From VRUE01 sp963702035 (lineage in GTDB: Bacteria > Actinomycetota > Thermoleophilia > Solirubrobacterales > 70-9), in contig OY969700.1 of NCBI GenBank assembly GCA_963702035.1, positions 2,418,001 to 2,482,000 of the forward strand: 64,000 nt of DNA, in the 5' to 3' direction. The stretch's first letter is position 1, and the number at the start of each line of letters is the position of its first letter. The position numbers were made by a program, and so were the translations under genes. Positions 7,344 through 15,882 of the stretch are shown here, piece after piece. The notes beneath the pieces are model-generated. The model saw nothing but the letters and a program-made list of their open reading frames with translations, had not been told where the DNA came from and made no database searches.

Positions 7344-9406
7344 GCACCGAAGCCCAGCCCCGTTCCCTGTTCGATCCCGAGATCCTGCGCCCGGCGCTGC
7401 TCGAGTCCCTGCGCAAGCTCGACCCACGCGTGCAGGCGCGCAACCCGGTGATGTTCGTGGTCGAGATCGGCGCCCTGATCACGACCGTCGCCTGGCTGAT
7501 CCAGATCTTCGGCGGCTCGCCACTCGGCGGCGGCCATGAGCCCTCGTGGTTCACCTTCAGCGTCACGGTCTGGCTCTGGCTGACCGTCGTCTTCGCCAAC
7601 CTCGCCGAGGCCCTGGCGGAGGGGCGCGGCCGCGCCCAGGCGGCCAGCCTGCGGGCGATGCGGACCGATACGGTCGCCCACCTGCGCGACGGCGGCGAGA
7701 AGCCGGCCTCCGAGCTGGTCCGCGGCGACGTCGTCGTCGTCGTGGCGGGAGAGCCGGTCCCCGGCGACGGCACGGTGATCGAGGGCATCGCCTCGGTCGA
7801 CGAGTCGGCGATCACCGGCGAGTCGGCGCCCGTCATCCGCGAGGCCGGCGGCGACCGCAGCGCCGTCACCGGCGGCACCAAGGTGCTCTCGGACCGGATC
7901 GTCGTCGAGATAACCCAGGAACCGGGCAAGTCCTTCCTCGATCGCATGATCGCCCTGGTCGAGGGGGCGGAGCGGCGCAAGACTCCGAACGAGATCGCGC
8001 TGGGCATTCTCCTGGCCGCCCTCACCCTGGTCTTCGTGCTGGTCGTCGTCTCGCTGCGCCCGTTTGGGCTCTTCGCGAGCACGGAACTCTCCGAGACGAC
8101 GCTGATCGCGCTGCTCGTCGCGCTGATCCCGACCACGATCGGCGCTCTGCTCTCGGCGATCGGGATCGCCGGCATGGACCGCCTCGTGCGCCGCAACGTG
8201 CTCGCCCTCTCCGGCCGCGCGGTCGAGGCCTCGGGCGACTGCGACGTGCTGCTGCTCGACAAGACCGGCACGATCACGCTCGGCAATCGCGAGGCGGTCG
8301 AATTCATGCCGATGCCCGGCGTCGCCCCCGAGGAGCTGGCCGAGGCCGCGCAGATGTCCTCGCTTTCCGACGAGACGCCCGAGGGCCGCTCGATCGTCGT
8401 CCTCGCCAAGACCTACGGCATCCGCGAGCACACCTTCGCCGGCCACGAGCCGACCTTCGTCCCCTTCTCCGCGCAGACCCGGATGAGCGGTGTCGACTTC
8501 AACGGCACCCGCCTGCGCAAGGGCGCCGGCGACGCGATCGAGAGCTGGGTTACCGAGGAGGGCGGGCGCACTCCGGTCGAGCTAAGGGCAGAGCTCGACC
8601 GGATCGCCCGCGAGGGCGGCACGCCGCTGGCGGTCGCTCGCAACGAGCGGGTGCTCGGCGTGATCTACCTCAAAGACGTGATCAAGGAGGGGATGAAGGC
8701 CCGCTTCGACCAGCTGCGGGCAATGGGCATCCGCACGATCATGGTCACCGGCGACAACAAGCTGACCGCGGCGAAGATCGCCGAGGAGGCAGGCGTTGAC
8801 GACTTCCTCGCCGAAGCGACGCCGGAGCGAAAGCTCGAGCTGATCCGCGAGCAGCAGTCCGACGGCCGCCTGATCGCGATGACCGGCGACGGCACCAACG
8901 ACGCCCCCGCCCTGGCGCAGGCCGACGTCGGGGTGGCGATGAACACCGGCACCCAGGCGGCGCGCGAGGCCGGCAACATGGTCGACCTCGACTCCAATCC
9001 GACCAAGCTGATCGAGATCGTCGAGGTCGGCAAGCAGCTGTTGATCACCCGCGGCGCCCTGACCACGTTCTCGATCGCCAACGACGTCGCCAAGTACTTC
9101 GCGATCCTGCCGGCGATGTTCGCCGCCACCTACGCGCTCTCGGCCGGCGGCAAGGGCCCGCTCGACGCGCTCAACATCATGTCGCTTGGGACGCCCGAAT
9201 CGGCGATCCTCTCGGCGGTGATCTTCAACGCGCTGGTCATCCCGCTGCTGATCCCGCTCTCGCTGCGCGGCGTCCGCTACCGGCCGATCGGCGCCACGGC
9301 GCTGCTGCGCCGCAACATGCTGATCTACGGGCTCGGTGGCATCATCGCCCCCTTCGTCGGGATCAAGCTGATCGATCTGATCGTCCACAACCTGCTGGGG
9401 GCCTGA
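7340..9406 (+). CDS. kdpB: KdpB, catalytic P-type ATPase subunit
   Basis: 688 residues, normal length. The phosphorylated aspartate is D307 in LLDKTGTITLGN, with actuator motif TGESAPV, hinge MVTGDNKLTA and GDGTNDAPALAQADVGVAM. KdpB hydrolyses ATP to drive K+ uptake through KdpA. Its ATG overlaps the kdpC stop (ATGA), implying translational coupling. The KdpD sensor-domain gene starts 17 bases downstream. Confidence 0.98.
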   Translation: MSTEAQPRSLFDPEILRPALLESLRKLDPRVQARNPVMFVVEIGALITTVAWLIQIFGGSPLGGGHEPSWFTFSVTVWLWLTVVFANLAEALAEGRGRAQAASLRAMRTDTVAHLRDGGEKPASELVRGDVVVVVAGEPVPGDGTVIEGIASVDESAITGESAPVIREAGGDRSAVTGGTKVLSDRIVVEITQEPGKSFLDRMIALVEGAERRKTPNEIALGILLAALTLVFVLVVVSLRPFGLFASTELSETTLIALLVALIPTTIGALLSAIGIAGMDRLVRRNVLALSGRAVEASGDCDVLLLDKTGTITLGNREAVEFMPMPGVAPEELAEAAQMSSLSDETPEGRSIVVLAKTYGIREHTFAGHEPTFVPFSAQTRMSGVDFNGTRLRKGAGDAIESWVTEEGGRTPVELRAELDRIAREGGTPLAVARNERVLGVIYLKDVIKEGMKARFDQLRAMGIRTIMVTGDNKLTAAKIAEEAGVDDFLAEATPERKLELIREQQSDGRLIAMTGDGTNDAPALAQADVGVAMNTGTQAAREAGNMVDLDSNPTKLIEIVEVGKQLLITRGALTTFSIANDVAKYFAILPAMFAATYALSAGGKGPLDALNIMSLGTPESAILSAVIFNALVIPLLIPLSLRGVRYRPIGATALLRRNMLIYGLGGIIAPFVGIKLIDLIVHNLLGA

Positions 9407-9423
9407 GGCCCCGCGGGGCGCGG

Positions 9424-10548
9424 ATGGAGCGCGGCCACTACAAGATCTTTCTCGGCATGGCCGCGGGGGTCGGCAAGACCTACCGGATGCTGCAGGAGGG
9501 TCGGGCCGAAGTCGCCGCCGGACGCGACGTCGCGATCGGCTACCTGGAGCCTCACAAGCGCCAGGAGACCACCGATCAGGCCGCGGGGCTGGAGGTGGTG
9601 CCAAGGCGGAGCGTCCCCTACCGCGATGTGCTCGTCGAGGAGATGGACCTGCCGGCGGTGCTCGCGCGCCGCCCCGACCTGGCCCTGATCGACGAGCTCG
9701 CCCACACCAACCCGCCGGGTCTCGAGCACGGCAAGCGCTACGAGGACATCGCCGCGGTGCTGGGGGCGGGAATCGACGTCTTCTCCACGGTCAACGTCCA
9801 GCACCTCGAGTCGCTCAACGACCGGGTCGCCGAGCTGACCGGCGTCACGGTGCGCGAGACCGTGCCCGACTCGGTGCTCGGCATCGCCGACGAGGTCGTG
9901 CTGATCGACCTCACCCCGGAGGCGCTGATCGCCCGCCTGCGCGCCGGCAAGATCTATCCGGGCGAGAACATCCAGGCGGCGCTCGACAACTTCTTCCGGA
10001 TCGAGAACCTCGCCGCCCTGCGCGAGGTCAGCCTGCGTCAGGTCGCCGAGGACGTCGAGTCCAAGCGGCTGACGCTGCACCAGGTCGAGCCTGTCGGTAC
10101 GCGGGAAGAGCGCGTCGTGACCGACGCGCCCAAGGCCGTCGGCGAGCGGCTGCTCGCGCTGGTGCGACCGCGTCCGAGCTCGCAGCGCCTCGTGCGGCGC
10201 GCCTGGCGCTCCGCCCAGCGCCTCGGCACCGATCTGGACCTACTCTGGGTGAAGCCGCCGGGCCGGCCGGTCGAGGGGGAGGAGGAGCGCCAGGTGACGG
10301 CGCTGCGCCAGCTCGCCTCGGTGCTCGGCGCGACCCTGCTGATCGAGGAGCACGACGACCTGGTCGCCGCCGCCGCCCGTGTCATCCGCGAGCGCGGGTC
10401 CACCTACGTGATGGTCGGCGAATCCAAGCCGGCGCGAGGTCTGGCGCGCCTGCGGACGCCGCTGCCGCAGGCACTGATGCGCGCGACTCCGGCCGGGGTC
10501 GACGTGAGGATCGTCGCCCACCGCGGCCAGAAGGAGGGCGAGTCGTGA
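9424..10548 (+). CDS. Stand-alone KdpD N-terminal sensor (KdpD + Usp domains, no kinase)
   Basis: 374 residues. The KdpD domain (1-215) has Walker A GMAAGVGKT (11-19) and Walker B LALIDELAHTN (D90/E91). A universal-stress-protein domain covers about 230-370. The DUF4118, HisKA and ATPase domains of full KdpD (~900 aa) are missing: the gene ends in TGA coupled to the next gene by a GTGA overlap. KdpD Usp domains bind c-di-AMP in some bacteria. Here it may signal in trans to the kinase at the left edge, or act directly on KdpFABC. Confidence 0.9.
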   Translation: MERGHYKIFLGMAAGVGKTYRMLQEGRAEVAAGRDVAIGYLEPHKRQETTDQAAGLEVVPRRSVPYRDVLVEEMDLPAVLARRPDLALIDELAHTNPPGLEHGKRYEDIAAVLGAGIDVFSTVNVQHLESLNDRVAELTGVTVRETVPDSVLGIADEVVLIDLTPEALIARLRAGKIYPGENIQAALDNFFRIENLAALREVSLRQVAEDVESKRLTLHQVEPVGTREERVVTDAPKAVGERLLALVRPRPSSQRLVRRAWRSAQRLGTDLDLLWVKPPGRPVEGEEERQVTALRQLASVLGATLLIEEHDDLVAAAARVIRERGSTYVMVGESKPARGLARLRTPLPQALMRATPAGVDVRIVAHRGQKEGES

Positions 10549-11087
10549 TCGAGCACTTCCTCGTCGGCCTCGCGCTGCTCCTCGGCCTCGGCGGGGGGTA
10601 CCTGATCGCCATCTCCCGGTGGCGCGGCAAGCGCTCCGAGCGGCCGGAGGAGGTCCACCAGATCCTCCTGCCCTTCACCGGCACCGAGATCTCCCGACGC
10701 GCGGTCGACGCCGCGCTGCGCCTCGCTCGCGCCGAGGACGCGACGCTGATGCCGGCCTATCTGGCGGCCGTCCCCAAGCAGCTCCCGCTCGAGTGCGCGA
10801 TTCCAGCCGAGGCGGCAAAGGCGATGCCGATGCTGGAGGCGATCGAGCAGCGCGCCGCCGCCCAGGCCGTCCCGGTCGACTCCCGGATCGAGCGCGGCCG
10901 CTCCTACCGCCACGCGCTGCAGCGGCTGCTGGAGAGCGAGGAGTTCGACCGGGTCGTCGTCTCCGCCACCGCGACCGGTCAGGCCGGCCTCTCGGGCGAC
11001 GATCTCGTCTGGCTGCTCGACAAGGCCCCGGCTGAGGTCCTCATCCTGCGTCCGGCCCCGAGCGACGAGCGCCGTCTCACCGCCTGA
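10545..11087 (+). CDS. Membrane-anchored universal stress protein
   Basis: 180 residues from GTG 10545, overlapping the upstream stop. One N-terminal helix (FLVGLALLLGLGGGYLIAI) and a basic stop-transfer RWRGKR are followed by a UspA fold (about 38-172) with ILLPFTGTEISRRAVDAALRLA and a C-terminal AEVLILRP. It is the last gene of the kdp run, so it may partner the KdpD-like sensor. The nucleotide-binding GxxGxxxxx loop is not obvious, so ATP binding is doubtful. Confidence 0.8.
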   Translation: MIEHFLVGLALLLGLGGGYLIAISRWRGKRSERPEEVHQILLPFTGTEISRRAVDAALRLARAEDATLMPAYLAAVPKQLPLECAIPAEAAKAMPMLEAIEQRAAAQAVPVDSRIERGRSYRHALQRLLESEEFDRVVVSATATGQAGLSGDDLVWLLDKAPAEVLILRPAPSDERRLTA

Positions 11088-11098
11088 TCGCCGCGTTG

Positions 11099-11130
11099 GA
11101 CTTTGTGGGGGCTATTGGCCGTACAAAGTC
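11099..11130. terminator. Hairpin between convergent Usp and alcohol dehydrogenase genes
   Basis: GACTTTGT at 11099-11106 pairs perfectly with ACAAAGTC at 11123-11130. The loop carries a GGC/GCC inner pairing and CTATTGGCCGT. It lies just past the stop of the Usp gene and downstream of the opposing gene. No T-run follows. Confidence 0.6.
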
Positions 11131-11206
11131 GACTGCGGTTGGCGCGTCGAAAAGCATCTCCTCGGCATGACCGGCGGCGCCCCGATCCTTGCCCCGGCCG
11201 ACCTGC

Positions 11207-12277
11207 TCACGGCGTCAGGCCGATCTTGACGACGCCTTCGCGCTGGTTGCCGAAGAGGTCGTAGGCCTCCTCTATCTGGTCGAGTGAGAAGCGGTGGGTT
11301 ATGAGCGGGGAGAGGTCGAGGCGGCCGTGGCGGACCATCTCCATCAGCTTGCGCATCCGCTCCTTGCCGCCGGGGCAGAGGGTGGTCAGGATGCGCTTGT
11401 CGCCGATCCCGTAGACGAAGGGCTCGAGCGGCACCTCGAGCTTGCCGCCGTAGACACCGAGGCTGGAGACGATCCCGCCCGGCCGCGTCGCCTCGAGGCA
11501 GGATTCGAAGGTCTGCTGGGTGCCGAGCGCCTCGATCGCGACGTTGACGCCGCGCCCGCCGGTCAGGCGCTTGATCGCCGCGATCGGGTCTTCTTCGGAG
11601 AAGTCGATCGTCTCGTCGGCGCCCATCTGCTTGGAGAGCTTCAGCCGTCCCTCGATCCGGTCGACGCCGATCACCAGCGAGGCGCCCATCAGACGCGCCC
11701 CGGCGGTTGCGCAGAGGCCGATCGGGCCCTGGGCGAAGACGGCCACGGTCTGGCCGATCCGCACGTTGGCGGTCTCCGCCGCCGAGATCCCGGTCGAGGC
11801 GATGTCGGCGAGCAGCACGCACTGCTCGTCGGAGAGGTCGTCGGGGATCTTCGCCAGGTTGGCCTGCGCGTAGGGGACGCGGAAGTACTCGGCCTGGACG
11901 CCATCGATCGAGTTGCCGAGTTGCCAGCCGCCGATCATCTTCCAGTCGTCCTCGTAGCCCGAGCACTGGGCCTCGTTGTGGGACTGGCAGTAGAAGCAGG
12001 TGCCGCAGGGGGTGATCGCGCCGACCAGCACCCGCTCGCCGACCTCGTAGCCCGTGACCGCGCCGCCGAGCTGGTGGATCGTGCCGACCGGCTCGTGGCC
12101 GACGATGCGCCCCTGCTCGACCGGGTACTCCTCGCGCCAGATGTGGACGTCGGTGCCACAGATCGTCGTCAGCGAGATCTTCACGATCGCGTCGCTGGGC
12201 CCGCATTGCGGCACCGGCTTCTCCTCCAGCTGGATCTTCTCGTGGCCCTCGAACACCGCGGCCTTCATCGTCTCCAT
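11207..12277 (-). CDS. Zinc-dependent alcohol dehydrogenase family protein
   Basis: 356 residues from ATG 12277; the GTG one codon upstream is too close to GGAGGT. Medium-chain dehydrogenase fold: catalytic zinc ligands C40, H61 and E62 (GHEP), and the full structural-zinc set C91-x2-C94-x2-C97-x7-C105. The NAD(P) Rossmann domain follows (VAVFAQGPIGLCA). It oxidises alcohols or sugar alcohols; the substrate cannot be told. Related annotations include threonine- or sorbitol-dehydrogenase-like. Convergent to the kdp run, monocistronic. Confidence 0.9.
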   Translation of the reverse strand: METMKAAVFEGHEKIQLEEKPVPQCGPSDAIVKISLTTICGTDVHIWREEYPVEQGRIVGHEPVGTIHQLGGAVTGYEVGERVLVGAITPCGTCFYCQSHNEAQCSGYEDDWKMIGGWQLGNSIDGVQAEYFRVPYAQANLAKIPDDLSDEQCVLLADIASTGISAAETANVRIGQTVAVFAQGPIGLCATAGARLMGASLVIGVDRIEGRLKLSKQMGADETIDFSEEDPIAAIKRLTGGRGVNVAIEALGTQQTFESCLEATRPGGIVSSLGVYGGKLEVPLEPFVYGIGDKRILTTLCPGGKERMRKLMEMVRHGRLDLSPLITHRFSLDQIEEAYDLFGNQREGVVKIGLTP

Positions 12278-12428
12278 CACGCACCTCCAGGGTTGTCGTC
12301 TCGGCTCCCATCATGCGATGTGCCGGGCCGGACGGACATCGGGGTAAAGCCGCAGGCCTGGTGTGGGCGCCACCCGATGCCTTCGGCCCGGCTGAGCGCC
12401 CCGGCCTCGATCGGTACATGATGCGGCG

Positions 12429-13175
12429 GTGAGCGAAGCCGACGAGCAGGCGCTGATCCGTCGCTATCGCACGGCGCGCCGGGATTCCAACCTGGCCGTG
12501 CTGGAGGGCTTCCATGCCCTCAAGCACGCGCTGCGCTTCGGCGCCGAGGTGCTCGAGGCCGTTGCCGCTGACCGCGAGGAGCTCGACGGGCTGGCGGCCG
12601 AGCTGGCGCCCGACCTCGTCGACACGCTGGTCGAGCGGACGGCGTCGGTCGGGTCCGAGCTGGTGGCCGAGCTGGTGCCGCAGGCGCCCCGCACCGGCGT
12701 CGTCGCGATCGCCCGCCGGCCGGAGGTCGACTTTGCGGCACTGCTCGCCGAGCCGCGGCCCGACCCCGTGGTCCTGCTCGAGGATCCGCGCACGATGGGC
12801 AACATGGGCGCCTGCGTGCGGGTCGCCGCCGCTGCCGGTGCCGCCGGGGTGCTGACCACCGGACCCAACGACCCCTGGCATCCCGATGCCCTGCGCGGCG
12901 CGGCGGGGCTCCACTTCGCCCTGCCGGTGGTCGGGGTCGCGGCGCTGCCATCCAGCGACCGGCCGCTGGTCGCGGTCGACCCCGGCGGCGAGGATCTTCG
13001 CCCGGCCGAGCTGCCGCCGCGCGCGATCCTCGCCTTCGGCACGGAGCGCTACGGCCTCAGCGCCGACCTGCTCGACCGCGCCGATGTCCGTCTGGGCATC
13101 CCGATGCGCCCCGGCGTCTCCAGCCTCAACCTGGCAACCGCGGTTGCCGCGGTCCTATTTGCTCAGCGGCTTTAA
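12429..13175 (+). CDS. TrmH/SpoU-family RNA 2'-O-methyltransferase
   Basis: 248 residues. An N-terminal substrate-binding region is followed by a SPOUT knot domain (about 110-248). It shows motif 1 DPRTMGNMGACVRVA, motif 2 AFGTERYGLS and motif 3 IPMRPGVSSLNLATAVA, the SAM-binding knot. Such enzymes methylate ribose in rRNA or tRNA; the target is not predictable. No neighbour gives context. Confidence 0.92.
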   Translation: MSEADEQALIRRYRTARRDSNLAVLEGFHALKHALRFGAEVLEAVAADREELDGLAAELAPDLVDTLVERTASVGSELVAELVPQAPRTGVVAIARRPEVDFAALLAEPRPDPVVLLEDPRTMGNMGACVRVAAAAGAAGVLTTGPNDPWHPDALRGAAGLHFALPVVGVAALPSSDRPLVAVDPGGEDLRPAELPPRAILAFGTERYGLSADLLDRADVRLGIPMRPGVSSLNLATAVAAVLFAQRL

Positions 13176-13214
13176 GATCGCGTAGCTCTTTCCATCCATC
13201 GAAAGGAATCACCC

Positions 13215-13607
13215 GTGCCGTTCGCAAACATCAACATCGGCGAAGCGCTTCTCGTCGCCTTTGAGGTTTTCTTCTTCGTCATCTGGATCTGGATCCTGAT
13301 CACGATCCTCACCGACCTCTTCCGGGACCACGAGACGTCGGGCTGGGCTAAGGCGGCTTGGGTGCTCTTCCTTGTCTTCATCCCCTTCCTGACCGCGCTC
13401 ATCTACCTGATCGCCCGCGGCAGCGGCATGCGCGAAAGGACGATCAAGGCGCAGGCGGAGGCCAAACAGCATTTCGATTCATACGTCCGTGAGCAGGCGC
13501 ACGGCGGCTCCGCCGCGGACGAACTGCACAAGCTCAACGAGCTGAAGGAAAAGGGCGCGCTCTCCAGCGAGGAGTTCGACAAGGCAAAGGCCAAGCTGCT
13601 CGCCTAG
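13215..13607 (+). CDS. PLDc_N/SHOCT membrane protein
   Basis: 130 residues from GTG 13215 with GAAAGGA upstream. Two membrane helices (about 9-31 and 47-67) form the PLDc_N-type hairpin. A charged stretch follows, then a C-terminal SHOCT motif (ELHKLNELKEKGALSSEEFDKAKAKLL, about 100-130), an oligomerisation helix pair common in actinobacterial membrane proteins. Function unknown. Confidence 0.85.
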   Translation: MPFANINIGEALLVAFEVFFFVIWIWILITILTDLFRDHETSGWAKAAWVLFLVFIPFLTALIYLIARGSGMRERTIKAQAEAKQHFDSYVREQAHGGSAADELHKLNELKEKGALSSEEFDKAKAKLLA

Positions 13608-13620
13608 CCCCGCACCGCCC

Positions 13621-13669
13621 GCCGACGGGCCGATAAGTCAAGTCCGACTTGACTTATCGGCCCGTCGGC
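13621..13669. terminator. 49-bp perfect palindrome
   Basis: Both arms are 24 bases and perfectly complementary around a single central C at 13645; the left arm starts GCCGACGGGCCGATAAG. It lies 14 bases after the SHOCT gene stop. It is unusual for a terminator because there is essentially no loop and no T-run. A DNA cruciform or a protein-binding role is possible. Confidence 0.65.
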
Positions 13670-13727
13670 CATCGGGGGTTGCTCGCCGCCCGACTGTTTT
13701 CTCCTGCAAGGCCCGCAATTCTGCAAG

Positions 13728-13754
13728 AGGAGTTGCAAGTTATGAGCAACTCCT
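13728..13754. promoter_or_regulatory. Inverted repeat upstream of NlpC/P60-like gene
   Basis: AGGAGTTGC (13728-13736) and GCAACTCCT (13746-13754) are perfect 9-bp arms around a 9-base loop, 38 bases before the ATG. It could be a repressor site or a 5'-UTR hairpin that hides the AGGAG sequence. Confidence 0.4.
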
Positions 13755-13791
13755 AACAATCTTTAGGCGACTTCGTTAGCGTGCGCCGCCG

Positions 13792-15003
13792 ATGCGTCCT
13801 CCTGCCGGTACCTCCCGGTGGCTGTTGCTCCCGGCCGCCCTGCTGCTGCTCGTGCTCTGCCTCGTGGCGAGCGCGCCTGCCAAGACCCTGAGCGAAAAGC
13901 TCGACGCGACCCAGGGCAAGCTGAGCCACGTGCGCGAAAGCTCCAGCGCGCTCTCGGCGACGATCGAAGCACAGAACAAGGCAATCGACTCGATGCTCGG
14001 CGAAGTCTCACGCCTGCGCCAGGAACAGCAGGCGCTCGAATCCGAACTGACGAGCAAGCAGGACGAGCTCGACAGCGCCACCGCGAAGCTCGAAGCGGAG
14101 CAGCGCCACCTGGAAGAGATCCGCGAACGCCTGCAGCGGGCGCTGGACGCGCTGCGCGAACGGCTGGTCTCGATGTATGAGGCGGGCAGCCCCGACGTGG
14201 TCAGCGTCGTACTCGAATCGGAGACCTGGTCGCAGGCCAGCGCCCGCGCCGAATACCTCAGCCGCATCCAGGACTACGACAACTCGGTCGCCGACCGGGT
14301 CAAGGGGCTGCGCGACGAAGCCCAGGCCGCGGTCGAACGGATGGCGGCGATCAGGGCGCAGCTGAAGGAAGCGCGCGATGAAATCGCCGCCAAGGAGCAG
14401 GAAGCGTCCAAGGCCAGTGCCGAAGCCGCGGCGCGCTTCGCCGAACTGAAGGAAGCGCAGGCCCAGCGCCAGGCCGACCTCGAATCGCTGGAGTCGCGCG
14501 AAGCGGCGCTCAGCGACAACCTGGCGGCGATCTCCGAACAGCTCGCCAGCTCAGGCGCGCCGGTCCCGACCGGGACGCCGGCGCCGCTGACGCCGGGGCA
14601 GAGCGCTGAATTCATCTCCGAAAGCCAGGCGAGCGTGCCGGCCGCCGCGCCGCCGGCCGTGCAGGCGGCGATCGAAGCCGCCAACTCGATCGCCACCACC
14701 CCCTACATCTGGGGCGGCGGCCACGGCTCGTTCGAATCGTCCGGCTACGACTGCTCGGGCGCGGTCAGCTTCGCCTTAAACGGCGGCGGCTTCCTCTCCA
14801 GCCCGCTCGACTCGACCGGTCTGGAGACCTGGGGCGACCCCGGTCCCGGCCAGTGGATCACGGTCTACGCCAACTCCGGACACGCCTGGATGATCATCGC
14901 CGGCCTCGCCTTCGACACGGTCGGCGGGCCGGGGCCGCGCTGGCACTCCTCGCCGGTCGACTCGCCCGAAGGGTTTATTGCTCGTCACCCGAGCGGTTAT
15001 TAG
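13792..15003 (+). CDS. Secreted coiled-coil NlpC/P60-like cell-wall hydrolase
   Basis: 403 residues. A signal peptide (WLLLPAALLLLVLCLVASAPA, about 10-30) leads to a long coiled coil (32-255) like that of RipA/PcsB-type hydrolases, then a Pro-rich linker (255-290). The C-terminal catalytic domain has the nucleophile Cys in SGYDCSGAVSFAL, His in GHAWMIIAG and a later His in RWHSSPVD. Such enzymes cut peptidoglycan stem peptides during division. Glu is coded mostly by GAA, unlike neighbours. No clear ribosome binding site precedes the ATG, so the mRNA may be short-leadered. Confidence 0.88.
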   Translation: MRPPAGTSRWLLLPAALLLLVLCLVASAPAKTLSEKLDATQGKLSHVRESSSALSATIEAQNKAIDSMLGEVSRLRQEQQALESELTSKQDELDSATAKLEAEQRHLEEIRERLQRALDALRERLVSMYEAGSPDVVSVVLESETWSQASARAEYLSRIQDYDNSVADRVKGLRDEAQAAVERMAAIRAQLKEARDEIAAKEQEASKASAEAAARFAELKEAQAQRQADLESLESREAALSDNLAAISEQLASSGAPVPTGTPAPLTPGQSAEFISESQASVPAAAPPAVQAAIEAANSIATTPYIWGGGHGSFESSGYDCSGAVSFALNGGGFLSSPLDSTGLETWGDPGPGQWITVYANSGHAWMIIAGLAFDTVGGPGPRWHSSPVDSPEGFIARHPSGY

Positions 15004-15006
15004 TAG

Positions 15007-15127
15007 GAGTCGGCCCGCCCGGTAGGGCTTCCACTTAACTTCTTTCGGTGGATCGCCTGTGGGCTGACGCCCGATGCGGGCACCGAAAAAGTACAAGACG
15101 TTTCAGCCCTACCGGGCGGGCCGACTC
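15007..15127. repeat. Palindromic element A, copy 1
   Basis: The outer arms are perfect 23-base reverse complements ending in GAGTCGGCCCGCC and CCGGTAGGGCT. Inner parts are CCACTTAACTT..TTCGGTG on the left and CACCGAAAAAGTACAAGACG on the right, with a GGGCTGACGCCC apex. It fills the whole gap between the convergent NlpC/P60 and PNPOx-like genes. Related copies lie at 17191, 49117 and 54535. Confidence 0.8.
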
Positions 15128-15822
15128 TAAGTTCGGGCGCGGGAGAGCTCGCTTATGTAGCTGGGACACTCGACGTTGGGTTGGAGGCGTTCGTCGGGCT
15201 TGGGTGAGCTGGCAGTGAGGCGTAGGTCGATGGTTCCGGCCCAGATCGGTAGCTCGTAATCCTCCTCGTCATCCAGCGGGCCGCCGTTGCGTATCTTGGC
15301 TGAGGCCTCGTCGAGCGGCAGCCGTAATACCCCTACTGCTCGTAGCTCCTTTTCGGTCGGTGGGCGGGCGTCGGCCCAGCGGCCCGGGATGAGCTTCTCG
15401 GTGAAGGCCCGGAGTGCGTTGCGTTTGTCGTTCGGCGAGTCGATCTTCTCGGCTTGGCCGAAGACGACTACGGAGCGGTAGTTGACCGAGTGGTGGACGG
15501 CGGAGCGGGCGAGGACCAGGCCGTCGAGGAGGGTCGCGGTCAGGCAGATCTCGGCCTGCTCGGCGCGGCGCAGGGTCGGGCTCGCCGCCGAGCCGTGGAT
15601 GTAGAGCCAATCTCCGGCACGGGCGTGGAGGGTGGGGATTACGACCGGGTGGCCCTCGGCGGCGATCGTGCCGACGTGGGAGACGATCGCCTCGTCGAGG
15701 ATCGCGTCGACCGCCTCGCGCCCGTAGTCGGCGCGGCTGGGCATCCGGGCGACCCTCGTCCGCGGTCTCCCGCTCGCTCCCCTGCCGTGCTCTCCACTCG
15801 AGCCCGCCGGCCTCGTCGCCAT
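15127..15822 (-). CDS. Pyridoxamine 5'-phosphate oxidase-like flavoprotein
   Basis: 231 residues; an internal ATG at 15744 would give 205 and a more usual N-terminus. The split-barrel FMN-binding pattern is visible: VGTIAAEGHPVVIPTLHARAGDWLYIHG, then LARSAVHHSVNYRSVVVFG. It resembles Pyridox_ox_2 proteins, which bind FMN or F420 and reduce small molecules. It is divergent from a MocR regulator only 37 bases away, the arrangement expected when MocR controls a vitamin-B6 or PNPOx-like gene. Confidence 0.82.
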   Translation of the reverse strand: MATRPAGSSGEHGRGASGRPRTRVARMPSRADYGREAVDAILDEAIVSHVGTIAAEGHPVVIPTLHARAGDWLYIHGSAASPTLRRAEQAEICLTATLLDGLVLARSAVHHSVNYRSVVVFGQAEKIDSPNDKRNALRAFTEKLIPGRWADARPPTEKELRAVGVLRLPLDEASAKIRNGGPLDDEEDYELPIWAGTIDLRLTASSPKPDERLQPNVECPSYISELSRART

Positions 15823-15848
15823 CGCGCCTTCCTCGCTTTCTTTTTGTT

Positions 15849-15882
15849 ACAGTACAGATGTGGCTACTGAAATGACACAGTA
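15849..15882. promoter_or_regulatory. ACAGTA direct repeats at PNPOx/MocR divergent start
   Basis: ACAGTA occurs at 15849-15854 and 15877-15882, a 28-bp spacing, in the narrow divergent region and first codons of the MocR gene. MocR proteins usually bind two direct repeats. A candidate operator only. Confidence 0.35.

Noticed and set aside
13728..13754. c-di-AMP (ydaO) riboswitch before the NlpC/P60-like gene
   Set aside because: Only one short hairpin is present; the conserved ydaO core sequences and length are missing.
15007..15127. Transposon inverted terminal repeats
   Set aside because: The arms of element A enclose less than 100 bases and no ORF, so they are not ends of an insertion sequence here.
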